Positions 55,037 through 63,801 of a stretch of 64,000 nucleotides of DNA are shown here, in pieces. The notes under the pieces were generated by a model, which saw only the letters and a program-made list of their open reading frames with translations, was not told where the DNA came from and did not search any database. The stretch comes from Cohnella sp. CFH 77786 (GTDB lineage Bacteria; Bacillota; Bacilli; Paenibacillales; Paenibacillaceae). Made by a program: the position numbers and the translations under genes. The stretch covers positions 124,001 through 188,000 of the forward strand of contig NZ_WJIB01000010.1 in the NCBI RefSeq assembly GCF_019400745.1. The letters are read 5' to 3'. Within the stretch, counting starts at the first letter, position 1. The number at the start of each line of letters is the position of its first letter.

Positions 55037-55068
55037 AGAGCTGATTCGTTGGAGTCAGCTCTTTTTTA
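55037..55068 (+). terminator. terminator of the YesMN-linked transporter operon
   Basis: AGAGCTGA and TCAGCTCT pair around a ten-base loop, followed by TTTTTTATTTT. Confidence 0.85.
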
Positions 55069-55220
55069 TTTTGGCTTAGGTGATGGCCACCGCGTATTCG
55101 TCTCCTAGCAAGATTGATTTTCTCCCCCCATAATCTGGAGAAATGAAACACGGCAACATTTCGGCTTGCCCTTCGTCTATTATGTAGACACACATTTCTC
55201 AACGGAATGGGAGAAGTTAA

Positions 55221-55820
55221 ATGAATCCGAAAAGAATTTGGTGGATCGGGTTGTCTATTTTAATGCTATCCGCTTGCGGGAATCGACCTGATCTCGTTGC
55301 CTCCAAAGTCGAAAGGAATCAAGATGCTCCTTCCTCACAAACACAGCAATCGGACCCCATCTTGGAATTCCAGAGAGAAGTGATTCCGATTGTAGAGTCT
55401 GCCGTGCACGCGCAATTTCCGAAGGCAGACTACGGAGATGCATTCTTTGCGCAAGCCGATTATTACTATGATAACGATAATCTTAAGGTTGTTTTCCTGG
55501 TCGATAAAGAACATACGAAAGAAATGACAGCCATCCGCAAGGAGTTGGAAGATAAGCTTCGCGATAAAGTCGTATTTAAGAAAGCAAAGTACAACCCAAA
55601 ATTCCTTCAAGATACGGCAAAGGAAGTTAGCGATTACTTATTCTCCAAAACACTCAGCGGATACAATAGCAATTCCTCACACAGTGTTGGATACAACACC
55701 AAGGAAGAAGCAATCGAGATCAAAGGCAAATTCAACGATGAACAAATCGCCGACCTCAAGCAACACTTTAATGCGGATATGTTGAAAATCACGAATGAAG
55801 AATTTCATTCAGGTTTTTAA
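55221..55820 (+). CDS. lipoprotein of unknown function
   Basis: A 199-residue protein with lipobox LSAC (Cys19). The mature part has a predicted alpha/beta fold (EREVIPIVESAVHAQ-like start, YYYDNDNLKVVFLVDKEH) with many Lys and Asp. It is AT-richer in codon use than the genes to its left, marking the start of a possibly acquired segment. GGGAGAAG lies upstream. No family recognised; no clear operon partner. Confidence 0.8.
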   Translation: MNPKRIWWIGLSILMLSACGNRPDLVASKVERNQDAPSSQTQQSDPILEFQREVIPIVESAVHAQFPKADYGDAFFAQADYYYDNDNLKVVFLVDKEHTKEMTAIRKELEDKLRDKVVFKKAKYNPKFLQDTAKEVSDYLFSKTLSGYNSNSSHSVGYNTKEEAIEIKGKFNDEQIADLKQHFNADMLKITNEEFHSGF

Positions 55821-55926
55821 GCGAGTACGATAACCAGGATTGACGTCCAAGTCGGCATTCTCGATGCCTCTCTGGATGGTCGTGACTTCCCTGAGGCCGA
55901 CTTCTGAATTTCAGCTACTTTGGCGG

Positions 55927-55955
55927 TTGACATAAAAAGGAAGGCAGCATATAAT
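55927..55955 (+). promoter_or_regulatory. consensus promoter of the haloalkane dehalogenase gene
   Basis: TTGACA (55927-55932) and TATAAT (55950-55955) with 17-bp spacing: a perfect sigma-A consensus. The leader to the gene is about 150 nt and contains operator-like sequence. Confidence 0.88.
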
Positions 55956-56035
55956 GAGGATGTAAGCAATCACTTGCATTTGTGATCGGTTGTTCGCTAG
56001 GGCTATGTCCCCCTGGCACTTTTTATTGCCAATGG

Positions 56036-56053
56036 TGCAAGTAAGTACTTGCA
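56036..56053. promoter_or_regulatory. 18-bp palindrome in the dehalogenase leader
   Basis: TGCAAGTAAGTACTTGCA has perfect 8-bp arms. A degenerate copy, TAAGCAATCACTTGCA, lies at 55963-55978 just after the promoter. The two sites could hold the strong promoter in check; the repressor is not identified. Confidence 0.55.
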
Positions 56054-56104
56054 TTATAGCCGCGCTGTTGTTACAACAAACAAATTTTAAAAGGAGTTGG
56101 GAAC

Positions 56105-56998
56105 ATGAGGTTGGAAGGCAGAACCGCAGAAGGATTTCCTTATGAGAAGAAGCGTCGGCAGGTTTTAGGGTTGGAGATGGCGTATGTGGAGGTTGGTAGC
56201 GGGGATCCGATCGTTTTCCTGCATGGCAATCCCTCCTCCTCCTATCTATGGCGAAACATTATTCCGTATGCACAACAGCATGGACGCTGCATTGCTCCTG
56301 ATCTTATCGGCATGGGAGACTCGGCGAAACTCCCGGACAGCGGTCCAGGCTCTTACACTTTTGTAGAGCATAGACGTTATCTGGATGAACTTCTGGATCA
56401 ACTTGGCGTAAAGCAAAACATTGTTTTCGTGGTGCACGATTGGGGCTCGGCTCTCGGCTTCGATTGGGCGCGCCGCCATCCCAACGCGGTGAAAGGCATT
56501 GTCTACATGGAGGCGATTATCCAATCACGAAGTTGGAACGAGATACCGGAGACCGGACGCAAAATCTTTCAGAAACTTCGGTCCCCGGAAGGTGAACAAA
56601 TGGTGTTGGAACAAAACTCCTTCATTGAAGTCAATCTTCCGATGACCATCATTCGCAAGTTATCGGAAGAAGAAACGGCTCAATATCGTCGACCTTTTGC
56701 AGAGCCAGGCGAAGCTCGTCGGCCAACATTAACCTGGGCGCGTCAGCTTCCGTTTGATGGAGAGCCGGCGGATGTGTCTGAAATCGTTGCTGCTTACGGA
56801 GATTGGTTGGCACAAAGTCCCGTTCCCAAGCTCTTCATTCGAAGCGAGCCAGGCATGATGCCGCAATCGCACGTTGATTTTTGCCGCACCTGGCGTTCAC
56901 AAACTGAGGTCGCAGTGAAGGGGCTCCACTATCCCCAGGAAGATGCTCCGGATGATGTTGGTGCTGCCCTTGCGGCTTGGCTGAAAGATCTGAAATAG
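56105..56998 (+). CDS. haloalkane dehalogenase (HLD-II-like)
   Basis: A 297-residue alpha/beta hydrolase that should cleave carbon-halogen bonds to alcohol and halide. The oxyanion and halide site is FLHGNPSSSYLWRN (Asn, residues 37-50). Nucleophile Asp with halide-binding Trp is VVHDWGSALGF near residue 105. The acid Glu is in VYMEAI near residue 138 and the base His in GLHYPQEDAPDDVG near residue 280. These positions fit the DhaA/LinB group. AAAGGAGTTGG precedes the ATG. Strong promoter with palindromic operators upstream. Convergent with a marR gene. Confidence 0.93.
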   Translation: MRLEGRTAEGFPYEKKRRQVLGLEMAYVEVGSGDPIVFLHGNPSSSYLWRNIIPYAQQHGRCIAPDLIGMGDSAKLPDSGPGSYTFVEHRRYLDELLDQLGVKQNIVFVVHDWGSALGFDWARRHPNAVKGIVYMEAIIQSRSWNEIPETGRKIFQKLRSPEGEQMVLEQNSFIEVNLPMTIIRKLSEEETAQYRRPFAEPGEARRPTLTWARQLPFDGEPADVSEIVAAYGDWLAQSPVPKLFIRSEPGMMPQSHVDFCRTWRSQTEVAVKGLHYPQEDAPDDVGAALAAWLKDLK

Positions 56999-57004
56999 GT
57001 CTCA

Positions 57005-57457
57005 CTATGGCGAGGGATCAGGTTGGGCATTTAAACTTTCCAAATTTTTCCGCATCTGCGACAGCACATTCTCAAGAACCCGGCGTTCTTCTGCGCTGAC
57101 ATTGGCAAGCACTTCCTTCATGAAGCGCTCTTTTACTTCCAGAGAAGATCCGATCTGTTCACGCCCATGATCGGTTAAGCAAACAAGTATGATGCGATTG
57201 TCCTCAGACTTCCTTCTTCTTAATACCATGCCGCCCGCTTCAAGCTGTTTGACATGTCTTGTGATGGCTGCACTATCGATATTCACCTTCTTTTGAAGGT
57301 CGCTTTGACTGATCTCGTCAACTTGATAGAGCACGGAGAGTATTTCCAAGCGGGTTTGGCTGGCACCTGTGCTTGCTTCGAACTTCGTGCCAATCATTTT
57401 GTTTACCCAATACAGTTGAAGAAAAATCCCAGCTTCTTGTGAATAACGCGTATTCAT
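57005..57457 (-). CDS. MarR-family regulator
   Basis: A 150-residue winged-helix repressor of the MarR family (ISQSDLQKKVNIDSAAITRHV, MVLRRRKSEDNRIILVCLT). The start follows GAGGGGATGGTTA; an earlier ATG lacks a better site. It is leftward and follows a nitroreductase gene. TTGA-N4-TCAA motifs spaced 15 bp apart occur before both genes, so it probably represses itself and the nitroreductase, releasing on a redox or aromatic signal. Confidence 0.93.
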   Translation of the reverse strand: MNTRYSQEAGIFLQLYWVNKMIGTKFEASTGASQTRLEILSVLYQVDEISQSDLQKKVNIDSAAITRHVKQLEAGGMVLRRRKSEDNRIILVCLTDHGREQIGSSLEVKERFMKEVLANVSAEERRVLENVLSQMRKNLESLNAQPDPSP

Positions 57458-57503
57458 TAACCATCCCCTCTTTCCTTTTTGCATAAGTCCTTTTGCAAAA
57501 TTA

Positions 57504-57530
57504 TTGACGTATCAACCATTGATCATTCAA
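57504..57530. promoter_or_regulatory. two phased operators upstream of marR
   Basis: TTGACGTATCAA (57504) and TTGATCATTCAA (57519) start exactly 15 bp apart. The same motif occurs three times, also 15 bp apart, upstream of the nitroreductase gene. Confidence 0.7.
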
Positions 57531-57684
57531 TCATATACAACTTCATTTCTTCTTTACAAGTCCATTTCTGCTTTATTGTGGTCGGCCAACCTACCGTGCC
57601 GCTCAACGGGATCGCGACACGGTATCAATTGCCCTTGGCCATCAGCCGCGGCTTACCTCAGCAATGCATCCCCGTGGCCTTTGA

Positions 57685-58353
57685 TTATCTCCACTCCACA
57701 ATCTCCTCGAGACGCTGTCTAGCTTTCGGACGTTTGGGATCCTCTTGCCGATAGCCGAAAGCGGCCATACAGGCTGCGCCGAAATCGTTGCCGTTCATGA
57801 TGCCTTCCTTGTGTAAAATAGAGATCACCCTCTGTGGATCAAAGCCTTCGATCGGACAAGAATCAATTCCGATTTGAGCCGCGGCTGTCATCATATTTCC
57901 CAATGCGATATAGGCTTGTTTGCTTGCCCATTCAAAAATAAGACGGTCATTATCTTCAAGTCTGGTTTCGACAAAGGATTTATAGATCTTAGAAACGAAT
58001 TGTACAGTTTCTTCAGGCATATGCTGGATTTCTTTCATCATCTTCATAACGTGATCCGAATCATGCCTTAGACCTGCTTCTCCTCTGGCCAATATAATGA
58101 CGAAATGGCTCGCAGTGGGCAGTTGTCCTTGAGCGCCGACGCAAGCTGGTCTTAATTTTTCGCGAAGCGCGGCATCCTGAACGACAACAAACCTCCAAGG
58201 CTCGAGACCAAAGGAGCTCGGCGATAATCTTCCGGTCTCCAAAATAAAACGAAAATCATCATCCGAAATCTTCTTGTGGGCATCAAATACCTTGCAAGCA
58301 TGTCTGAACCGGTAAGCTTTTAAAATTTCTTGTTTTTTATTTTCCGTGATCAT
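57685..58353 (-). CDS. NAD(P)H nitroreductase-family oxidoreductase
   Basis: A 222-residue flavoenzyme of the NfnB/YdgI group. RFRHACKVFDAHKK at the N-terminus and LSPSSFGLEPWRFVVVQD (residues 44-61) form the FMN site. EWASKQAYIALGNMMTAAAQ is the family's central helix, and DSCPIEGFDP closes the active site. It should reduce nitroaromatics or quinones with NAD(P)H. It is co-regulated with the marR gene downstream, judged by shared operators. The gap of 227 bp to marR holds no gene I can identify. Confidence 0.92.
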   Translation of the reverse strand: MITENKKQEILKAYRFRHACKVFDAHKKISDDDFRFILETGRLSPSSFGLEPWRFVVVQDAALREKLRPACVGAQGQLPTASHFVIILARGEAGLRHDSDHVMKMMKEIQHMPEETVQFVSKIYKSFVETRLEDNDRLIFEWASKQAYIALGNMMTAAAQIGIDSCPIEGFDPQRVISILHKEGIMNGNDFGAACMAAFGYRQEDPKRPKARQRLEEIVEWR

Positions 58354-58451
58354 GCGAAATCAACCTTTCATTTCGGTTTTTTCGTTCCTGAAGCAATAAG
58401 GCTTCTGTCTCGCTTTCCCTCCTCGTTGCGTAGTCGATGATACCCTAACAA

Positions 58452-58493
58452 TTGATACATCAATTATTGATGTATCAATTGTTGATATCTCAA
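58452..58493. promoter_or_regulatory. three phased operators upstream of the nitroreductase
   Basis: TTGATACATCAA (58452), TTGATGTATCAA (58467) and TTGATATCTCAA (58482) are spaced by exactly 15 bp. The first two together form a perfect 33-bp palindrome about a central T. Motif TTGATNNATCAA fits a MarR dimer site. Confidence 0.8.
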
Positions 58494-58574
58494 TTATATG
58501 CAGCACATCTTTTTTTGCAAGCCGCTTCTTTACTTTTGGGATAACTTCGCGGCTGGAACTCCCCTAGAAAGCGA

Positions 58575-58624
58575 AAAAGAAGCAATCCCACCAGCCCTTG
58601 TTAAGCGGAGGGGTTGCTTCTTTT
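58575..58624. terminator. terminator of the cobalamin operon
   Basis: AAAAGAAGCAATCCC pairs with GGGGTTGCTTCTTTT across a 20-base loop. T-rich on both strands; it closes the leftward cobalamin operon 18 bp after cobC. Confidence 0.88.
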
Positions 58625-58641
58625 ACAATTGAGCTTTCGCA

Positions 58642-59181
58642 TCACACCAACCATTCCCGGTAACACCCGTTCCCGATGATGCCGGCCGGCGTTCCCAGGA
58701 TTTCGGCAATGCGCTTGATGACGCTTCCATGCGTAACAACGAGAACCGTGCGGCCGCCATAGGCTTGACGAAGCCAATCCAGTCCGGACTGGATTCGTTC
58801 CGTAACCGTTTGAAGCGGCTCGATGCCGTACGAAGAATCGCGAATTCGTTCCACGTCGGGGATCCCGCAGCGGAGACGGATTTCGCAGGCCGTCAGACCC
58901 TCTAGTTGGCCGAACGAACGCTCGCGGAACCAAGCACTCTCCGTTACGGGAACTCCGAGCAGCTCTCCGCACAGCTCAGCGGATTGCCGAGCCCGCCGAA
59001 GCGGACTCGTCACGATCCCCGCAAACGGTTGACGGCATTCGTCTTTCAACCGGCCGCATACGGCGCGGATTTGGGCCATCCCCGCCTCGGTAAGCGGAAC
59101 GTCCTTCGTCCCTTGAATCCGACGTTCCGCGTTCCAGGTGGTTTCCCCATGACGAAGAAAGAGGACGCGGCAACCGTTCAC
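58642..59181 (-). CDS. cobC: alpha-ribazole phosphatase-type histidine phosphatase
   Basis: A 179-residue histidine phosphatase. The catalytic RHGETTWN (residues 10-17), SPLRRARQSAE, the Glu of FRERSFGQLEG and THGSVIKRI give a complete active site. In cobalamin synthesis such enzymes dephosphorylate alpha-ribazole or adenosylcobalamin phosphate. Position at the end of the cobalamin operon, overlapping the upstream gene by four bases, supports the name; the fold alone would not. It ends at a strong terminator. Confidence 0.85.
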   Translation of the reverse strand: MNGCRVLFLRHGETTWNAERRIQGTKDVPLTEAGMAQIRAVCGRLKDECRQPFAGIVTSPLRRARQSAELCGELLGVPVTESAWFRERSFGQLEGLTACEIRLRCGIPDVERIRDSSYGIEPLQTVTERIQSGLDWLRQAYGGRTVLVVTHGSVIKRIAEILGTPAGIIGNGCYREWLV

Positions 59182-59759
59182 CTGCTCTCACTATCCAGTT
59201 CAAGCAGCCATGTCGTTTTGTCGGCGTAACCGGTCCGCTTGGTTGCAGGCGGCTCTTCCGCCGGGTATCCGACGAAGAGGGTTCCGATCACTTTGCGGTT
59301 AGCCGGAGCCCCGATCAAACGATGCATCCGATCGTCATGGACGAGCCCGATTCCTCTCGTTCTCCATACGAAGCCGAGCCCCAGCTCGTCCGCGGCGAGC
59401 CACATCGAGTGAATGGCGCAGGCCGCCGCATATTCGTTATCCCTCGATGAATCGGGGTCGCCGGGAATGATATCCGAAGTCACGACAATCACGAGCGGCG
59501 TGCTCAGAAGCACCTTCAGCGACTCTTCCACCAAATGGGGCTTGGTCGGGAACCTCTCCCGAAGATACGCATGCGCGGCTTCCTCGTATTGCCGCTTCGC
59601 TTCCCCGCGGATCACGTAGAAATGCCAAGGCTCGCGCAGCCGGTCGTTCGGCGCCCAGGTCGCAGCCTCCAGCAGCGCGGCGATCTTGTCCTCCTCCACC
59701 GGCTCCGGCCGCAAGTTCCGTACGGCTCTGCGTTTTCGCAGCATTTCCCTCATCGACAT
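59178..59759 (-). CDS. nitroreductase-family protein in the cobalamin operon
   Basis: A 193-residue FMN oxidoreductase: MREMLRKRRAVRNLRPE, WAPNDRLREPWHFYVI and ADELGLGFVWRTRGIG are typical segments. The start after GAGGAGAGGGACGG overlaps the end of cbiA by ten bases. In a cobalamin operon a flavin enzyme could reduce cobalt in corrinoids or make dimethylbenzimidazole as BluB does. I do not see enough BluB-specific signal to choose. Overlaps cobC by four bases. Confidence 0.85.
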   Translation of the reverse strand: MSMREMLRKRRAVRNLRPEPVEEDKIAALLEAATWAPNDRLREPWHFYVIRGEAKRQYEEAAHAYLRERFPTKPHLVEESLKVLLSTPLVIVVTSDIIPGDPDSSRDNEYAAACAIHSMWLAADELGLGFVWRTRGIGLVHDDRMHRLIGAPANRKVIGTLFVGYPAEEPPATKRTGYADKTTWLLELDSESR

Positions 59760-61147
59760 CCGTCCCTCTCCTCTCGATAACGCGCGCACTTCGCGACGAA
59801 GCGTTCCGCCAGACCGGGCTCGGAGGCGAAATGGAAATGCGTATAGCCTGCGACCACGTTGCGGAACAAGACGCCTTCCTTCTTCAAACCGCGCATCCCC
59901 TTTGTTTCATAGGCATGAACGGGATTCGCCTCTCCCTCGGGCTCGAATACGGAATAATGAAACTCGTGCCCCTTCGCGCGATGATCAGGCCCAATGAAGA
60001 AGTTGCCTTCCGTTCCGGTTATTTCACGATAACCCAGCGCGGCCAGCTTCGTCTGCATCTTCACCCGGCCCGGAACAAGCCCGAGCATCGGGAACGTCCG
60101 GCCTTGCGTATCTTCGATTTCCCTGGTCAGGTACATGAACCCGCCGCATTCCGCGAGCGTCGGCAGTCCCGCTTCGATCCTGCCGCGGATGGACGCTTGG
60201 ACTCGATCGTCGGCCGCCAGCTCGGCGGCGAACTGTTCGGGAAACCCTCCGCCGATGTACAGACCGTCCGCTTCCTCCGGCAGCGTCTCACCGGCAAGCG
60301 GCGAGAAATAGACAAGCTTCGCCCCGAAGGCCTCGAGCAGCTCCAAATTCTCGGGATAGTAGAAATGGAAAGCGGCGTCTTTGGCCACGGCGATCTTCGC
60401 TCGATACTCCGCAGAGCCGAAGCGAGGGGCGAATAACGTTTCTCCAGCTTCCACGGGGCCGGCTTCCGCAAGCCGCATCAGCAGGTCCAGGTCGCAGGTT
60501 GCCGATATGGCTTCGGCCAGCCTGTCGAACAACGGCTGAAGGTCCCCCCGTTCAATCGAAGGGACGAGCCCCAGATGCCTTTCCGGTATTTCGAAAGTCT
60601 CCTCCCGCTTCAAATGCCCGATGACCGGAATGCCGCACTCCTGCTCGATCGCCTCTTGCACGAGCCGGTAATGGTTGTCGCTGCCGATCCGGTTGGCGAT
60701 GACGCCGGCGATGCGGACGCGGGGATCGAACATTTGAAAGCCCTTGACGATCGCCGCGGCGCTGCGCGCCATACTGTGGCAATTCACGACTAGCACGGCG
60801 GGGCCGTCGAGCAGAATGCCGATTTCCGCCGTGCTGCCTTCGTTCGTTCGCGGATTTTTCCCATCGTAATAGCCCATCACGCCCTCGATCACGGAAATAT
60901 CCGCATCCTGGGCCGCGCGGTTGTAGATTTGTCTCATGACATCGGGCGGGAACATCCAGCTGTCCAAGTTGCGGGAGACTCTTCCGGTCGCCGCGGCATG
61001 GTAAGTCGGATCGATATAGTCCGGACCGCATTTGAACCCCTGCACCCGATAACCCTTCCGGCGAAGAGCGGCCATGAGTCCGATGGTGACGGTCGTTTTG
61101 CCCACGCCGCTCCCCGTCCCGGCCACGATGATCCTTCGATGCGGCAT
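59750..61147 (-). CDS. cbiA: cobyrinic acid a,c-diamide synthase
   Basis: A 465-residue amidotransferase that amidates the a and c side chains of cobyrinic acid with ATP and glutamine. The N-terminal dethiobiotin-synthase-like domain has GTGSGVGKTTV (P loop) and FKCGPDYIDPTYH. The C-terminal glutaminase has the nucleophile Cys in LAECGGFMYLT near residue 335 and late His in YTHFHF. It lies 40 bp after cbiG. Length and motifs are complete. Confidence 0.96.
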   Translation of the reverse strand: MPHRRIIVAGTGSGVGKTTVTIGLMAALRRKGYRVQGFKCGPDYIDPTYHAAATGRVSRNLDSWMFPPDVMRQIYNRAAQDADISVIEGVMGYYDGKNPRTNEGSTAEIGILLDGPAVLVVNCHSMARSAAAIVKGFQMFDPRVRIAGVIANRIGSDNHYRLVQEAIEQECGIPVIGHLKREETFEIPERHLGLVPSIERGDLQPLFDRLAEAISATCDLDLLMRLAEAGPVEAGETLFAPRFGSAEYRAKIAVAKDAAFHFYYPENLELLEAFGAKLVYFSPLAGETLPEEADGLYIGGGFPEQFAAELAADDRVQASIRGRIEAGLPTLAECGGFMYLTREIEDTQGRTFPMLGLVPGRVKMQTKLAALGYREITGTEGNFFIGPDHRAKGHEFHYSVFEPEGEANPVHAYETKGMRGLKKEGVLFRNVVAGYTHFHFASEPGLAERFVAKCARYREERDGCR

Positions 61148-61187
61148 CCGGCAGGATCCTCCTTTCGCTCCGAAATGCTGAAAATGA

Positions 61188-62309
61188 CTAGTGCCGGAAG
61201 AGTCCTACCGAAATCGTAACGTTGCCGGACTTCTTCTTGACCAGCGCCAACCGGTCCGCGCCCGTGTACAGCTTGGCGGCGGGCTCGCTGACGGCGTAGG
61301 CTCCGGTGTATTTGTACACCGTCTCCGACGGCTCCTCGACGGCGACGCCGTTCAACTGCTCCGGCGCATACGTGACCAGCGGCCAGCCGTACCGCGCGCA
61401 AACCTCGAGCAGTCCCGCTTCGTCCTTCTTGAGGTCGATCGTGCAGACGGCCTTCACGCTGCGGATGGAAAAGCCCAGCTCCCCGAGCGTATCCGCCATC
61501 ACCGCTTCGATCTCCGAGGCCGGCGTTCCGCGGTTGCAGCCGATTCCGAGCGCGATGACCTTGGGGCGGTACAGAACCCCATTCGCCAGAATGGCTTCTT
61601 CTTCCGGCGACAGCAGGCGGTGGGTGACGACCAAGGCGGCGTCCGGGCCGGACGCCAGCGCTTCGGCCACCGATCCGAACGTGCGGATATGGCCCGGCAG
61701 CGGCGTATCGTACGGCCACCAGCCCCGTTCCCCGGATTCCTGCACGACCGCGATCCGCTCTTCGTTGACGACGGAAGCGCTGACCGGCGTCAGCTTGTCC
61801 GCCGATTCCCACTCCCAGCCGAACCGCCGGCCGAACAGGTCGACGGCGATCGTCTTCTGCACGTCGGAAGCGGTAGTAACCACCGCCCTGGCCCCGATGG
61901 CCGCGGCCACCTCCTGCGTCAGCTCGTTCGCCCCGCCGAGATGGCCCGACAGCACGCTGATGACGTGCTCCCCTTTATCGTCGATCACCACGATGCCAGG
62001 GTCCGTTTTCTTATCCTGAAGCAGAGGGGCGATCATCCGGACGACCGCGCCCAGCGAGATGATGCAGATGATGCCTTTGTAAGCCGGAAACAAAGCGGGA
62101 AAGAGCAGCCGGACGCTTCCTTCGAACAGCCGGAAACCCCGCGCTTCTTCATCCCCCTTGGCAAACTTGCTCATATAGTACAGATCCGAATGCGAAAACG
62201 AGCTTCCCAGCTTCCGCGCCAATTCGACCCCATGCTTCGTGATCGCAATGACGGCCACGTCGCCACGCGGCTTAATTTCCGGAACGATCCCTTCCTCCAG
62301 CCGGATCAT
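61188..62309 (-). CDS. cbiG: cobalt-precorrin-5A hydrolase
   Basis: A 373-residue CbiG. It opens the delta-lactone of cobalt-precorrin-5A, releasing acetaldehyde, in the anaerobic pathway. An N-terminal region (IICIISLGAVVRMIAPLLQDK, DDKGEHVISVLSGHLGGAN) is followed by the C-terminal domain (IALGIGCNRGTPASEIEA, YAPEQLNGV). The ATG overlaps the end of cbiF by three bases. The presence of CbiG shows the early-cobalt pathway. Confidence 0.95.
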   Translation of the reverse strand: MIRLEEGIVPEIKPRGDVAVIAITKHGVELARKLGSSFSHSDLYYMSKFAKGDEEARGFRLFEGSVRLLFPALFPAYKGIICIISLGAVVRMIAPLLQDKKTDPGIVVIDDKGEHVISVLSGHLGGANELTQEVAAAIGARAVVTTASDVQKTIAVDLFGRRFGWEWESADKLTPVSASVVNEERIAVVQESGERGWWPYDTPLPGHIRTFGSVAEALASGPDAALVVTHRLLSPEEEAILANGVLYRPKVIALGIGCNRGTPASEIEAVMADTLGELGFSIRSVKAVCTIDLKKDEAGLLEVCARYGWPLVTYAPEQLNGVAVEEPSETVYKYTGAYAVSEPAAKLYTGADRLALVKKKSGNVTISVGLFRH

Positions 62310-63082
62310 GGCTTCACTCCCTTGCGGAACCGGTGGGTGAACGCCTTGTCGTACAGCTTGGAGCGGTATTGCTCGTTCGCGTGAATGTCCGGATCGAGCG
62401 CCCAGCCCGCCAGAATCATCGCATGGGAGCGAATGCCGTTCTTGCGCATGTCCTCGTCGAGGTTCGCCAGCGTCGTGCGCACGATCACCTGATCGGGCCA
62501 AGTCGCCCGCTGCACGACCGCCACCGGCGTCTCGTCGCTCCAGCCCGCCTCCCGCAGCTCGGCCGCTACCTTTTTCGTTAGCGTGGCGCTTAGGAACAAG
62601 GCGATCGTGCAATGGTGCGAAGCCAAGTCCTTCAGCTGCTCCAGCTCCGGCACGGGCGTGCGGCCTTCCGCGCGGGTGAGGATCAGCGTCTGGGTCAGCT
62701 CCGGAATGGTCAGCTCCGCGCCGACAGCCGCCGCCGAGGCGAAGACGGAGCTGACGCCGGGGACGATCTCGCAGCCGATCCCTTCCTTCTTCAGCAGCGC
62801 GATCTGCTCCATGGTCGCTCCGAAAACCGCCGGATCCCCGGTGTGAACGCGCGCCACCAGCTTGCCTTCCTTGACCCGGTCCGCCATGAGGCGGACCATT
62901 GCCTCCAGGTCCATCCCCGCGCTTCTGACGATTTCCGCCTCCGGCTTGGCGCGGGCGATCAGCTCGTCGTTCACGAGCGAATCGGTGTAAAGCACGACGT
63001 CCGCCTGCTGCAGGATGCGCAAGCCTTTCACCGTAATGAGATCGGGATCGCCCGGCCCGGCTCCGATGATGTAAATTTTCAT
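62306..63082 (-). CDS. cbiF: cobalt-precorrin-4 C11-methyltransferase
   Basis: A 258-residue SAM-dependent tetrapyrrole methyltransferase. The N-terminal YIIGAGPGDPDLITVKG binds SAM; VARVHTGDPAVFGATMEQI and PGVSSVFASAAAVGAELTIP are diagnostic for the CbiF/CobM group. It starts at the ATG overlapping the CbiL stop by four bases. It methylates C11 of cobalt-precorrin-4 just before the CbiG step. Confidence 0.95.
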   Translation of the reverse strand: MKIYIIGAGPGDPDLITVKGLRILQQADVVLYTDSLVNDELIARAKPEAEIVRSAGMDLEAMVRLMADRVKEGKLVARVHTGDPAVFGATMEQIALLKKEGIGCEIVPGVSSVFASAAAVGAELTIPELTQTLILTRAEGRTPVPELEQLKDLASHHCTIALFLSATLTKKVAAELREAGWSDETPVAVVQRATWPDQVIVRTTLANLDEDMRKNGIRSHAMILAGWALDPDIHANEQYRSKLYDKAFTHRFRKGVKP

Positions 63083-63801
63083 TTTCTCACCACCATGAGC
63101 GTCAAATATTCCAGCTCCCGTCCTTGCAGCTCTTCGACATTCCGCCAGATCGACTCTTCCGGGGACGTCACCTTGGTCAGCACGGACGCCTTGCCGACCA
63201 ACCGCAAATCGCGGAGGACGGACAGCATCAGATCGATCACCTTCGCCACTTTGATGAACACGACGCAGTCGTGCTCCTCGATCGCTTTGCGCATCGCGTC
63301 GTAATCGTCCGTCGCCGGCACGATCGCGACCTGCTCGTCTCCGTCGGCCAGCGGAACGCCGAGCCGGGCGGCGGAGGCGTTGACGGAGGAAATGCCGGGA
63401 ACGGCCACCGAACGCACCTCCGGATGGCGTTCCTGCATCAGTCTCATGAGATGGATATAAGTGCTGTAGATCATCGGATCGCCTTCCGTCACGAAGGCGA
63501 CGTCCTTGCCTTGGCTCAAATGCTCCCAAACCGCCCGGACCGTCTTGTCCCACTGCTTCTCCAGCGCTTCCCGGTCCTTCGTCATCGGGAACGTCAGGCC
63601 GATCATCTCTTTCTCCTGCGTGTTCACGTACAGCTCCGCAATGGTCAGGGCGTAGCTCTTGGCGCCCATCTTCTTGCGGGGATAGGCGATCACCGGACTT
63701 TCCTTCATGATCCGGAAAGCTTTGACGGTAATGAGCTCCGGGTCCCCGGGTCCGACACCCAGCCCGTACAACGTTCCCAACCGGTTTTCCGCGTCAGTCA
63801 C
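63079..63801 (-). CDS. cbiL: precorrin-2 C20-methyltransferase
   Basis: A 240-residue tetrapyrrole methyltransferase that adds the C20 methyl to (cobalt-)precorrin-2. [20 protein letters not shown] opens the protein, [16 protein letters not shown] and [19 protein letters not shown] follow. GTG start overlaps the upstream gene by eight bases. The anaerobic name is used because cbiG is present. Confidence 0.93.
   Translation of the reverse strand: MTDAENRLGTLYGLGVGPGDPELITVKAFRIMKESPVIAYPRKKMGAKSYALTIAELYVNTQEKEMIGLTFPMTKDREALEKQWDKTVRAVWEHLSQGKDVAFVTEGDPMIYSTYIHLMRLMQERHPEVRSVAVPGISSVNASAARLGVPLADGDEQVAIVPATDDYDAMRKAIEEHDCVVFIKVAKVIDLMLSVLRDLRLVGKASVLTKVTSPEESIWRNVEELQGRELEYLTLMVVRK

Noticed and set aside
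57479..57754. 91-codon plus-strand frame between marR and the nitroreductase
   Set aside because: No ribosome site and no recognised protein; crosses operator sites and the end of the nitroreductase gene.
59178..59759. Naming the nitroreductase in the cobalamin operon BluB
   Set aside because: Context fits, but BluB-specific residues could not be confirmed by eye; general nitroreductase features explain the sequence.
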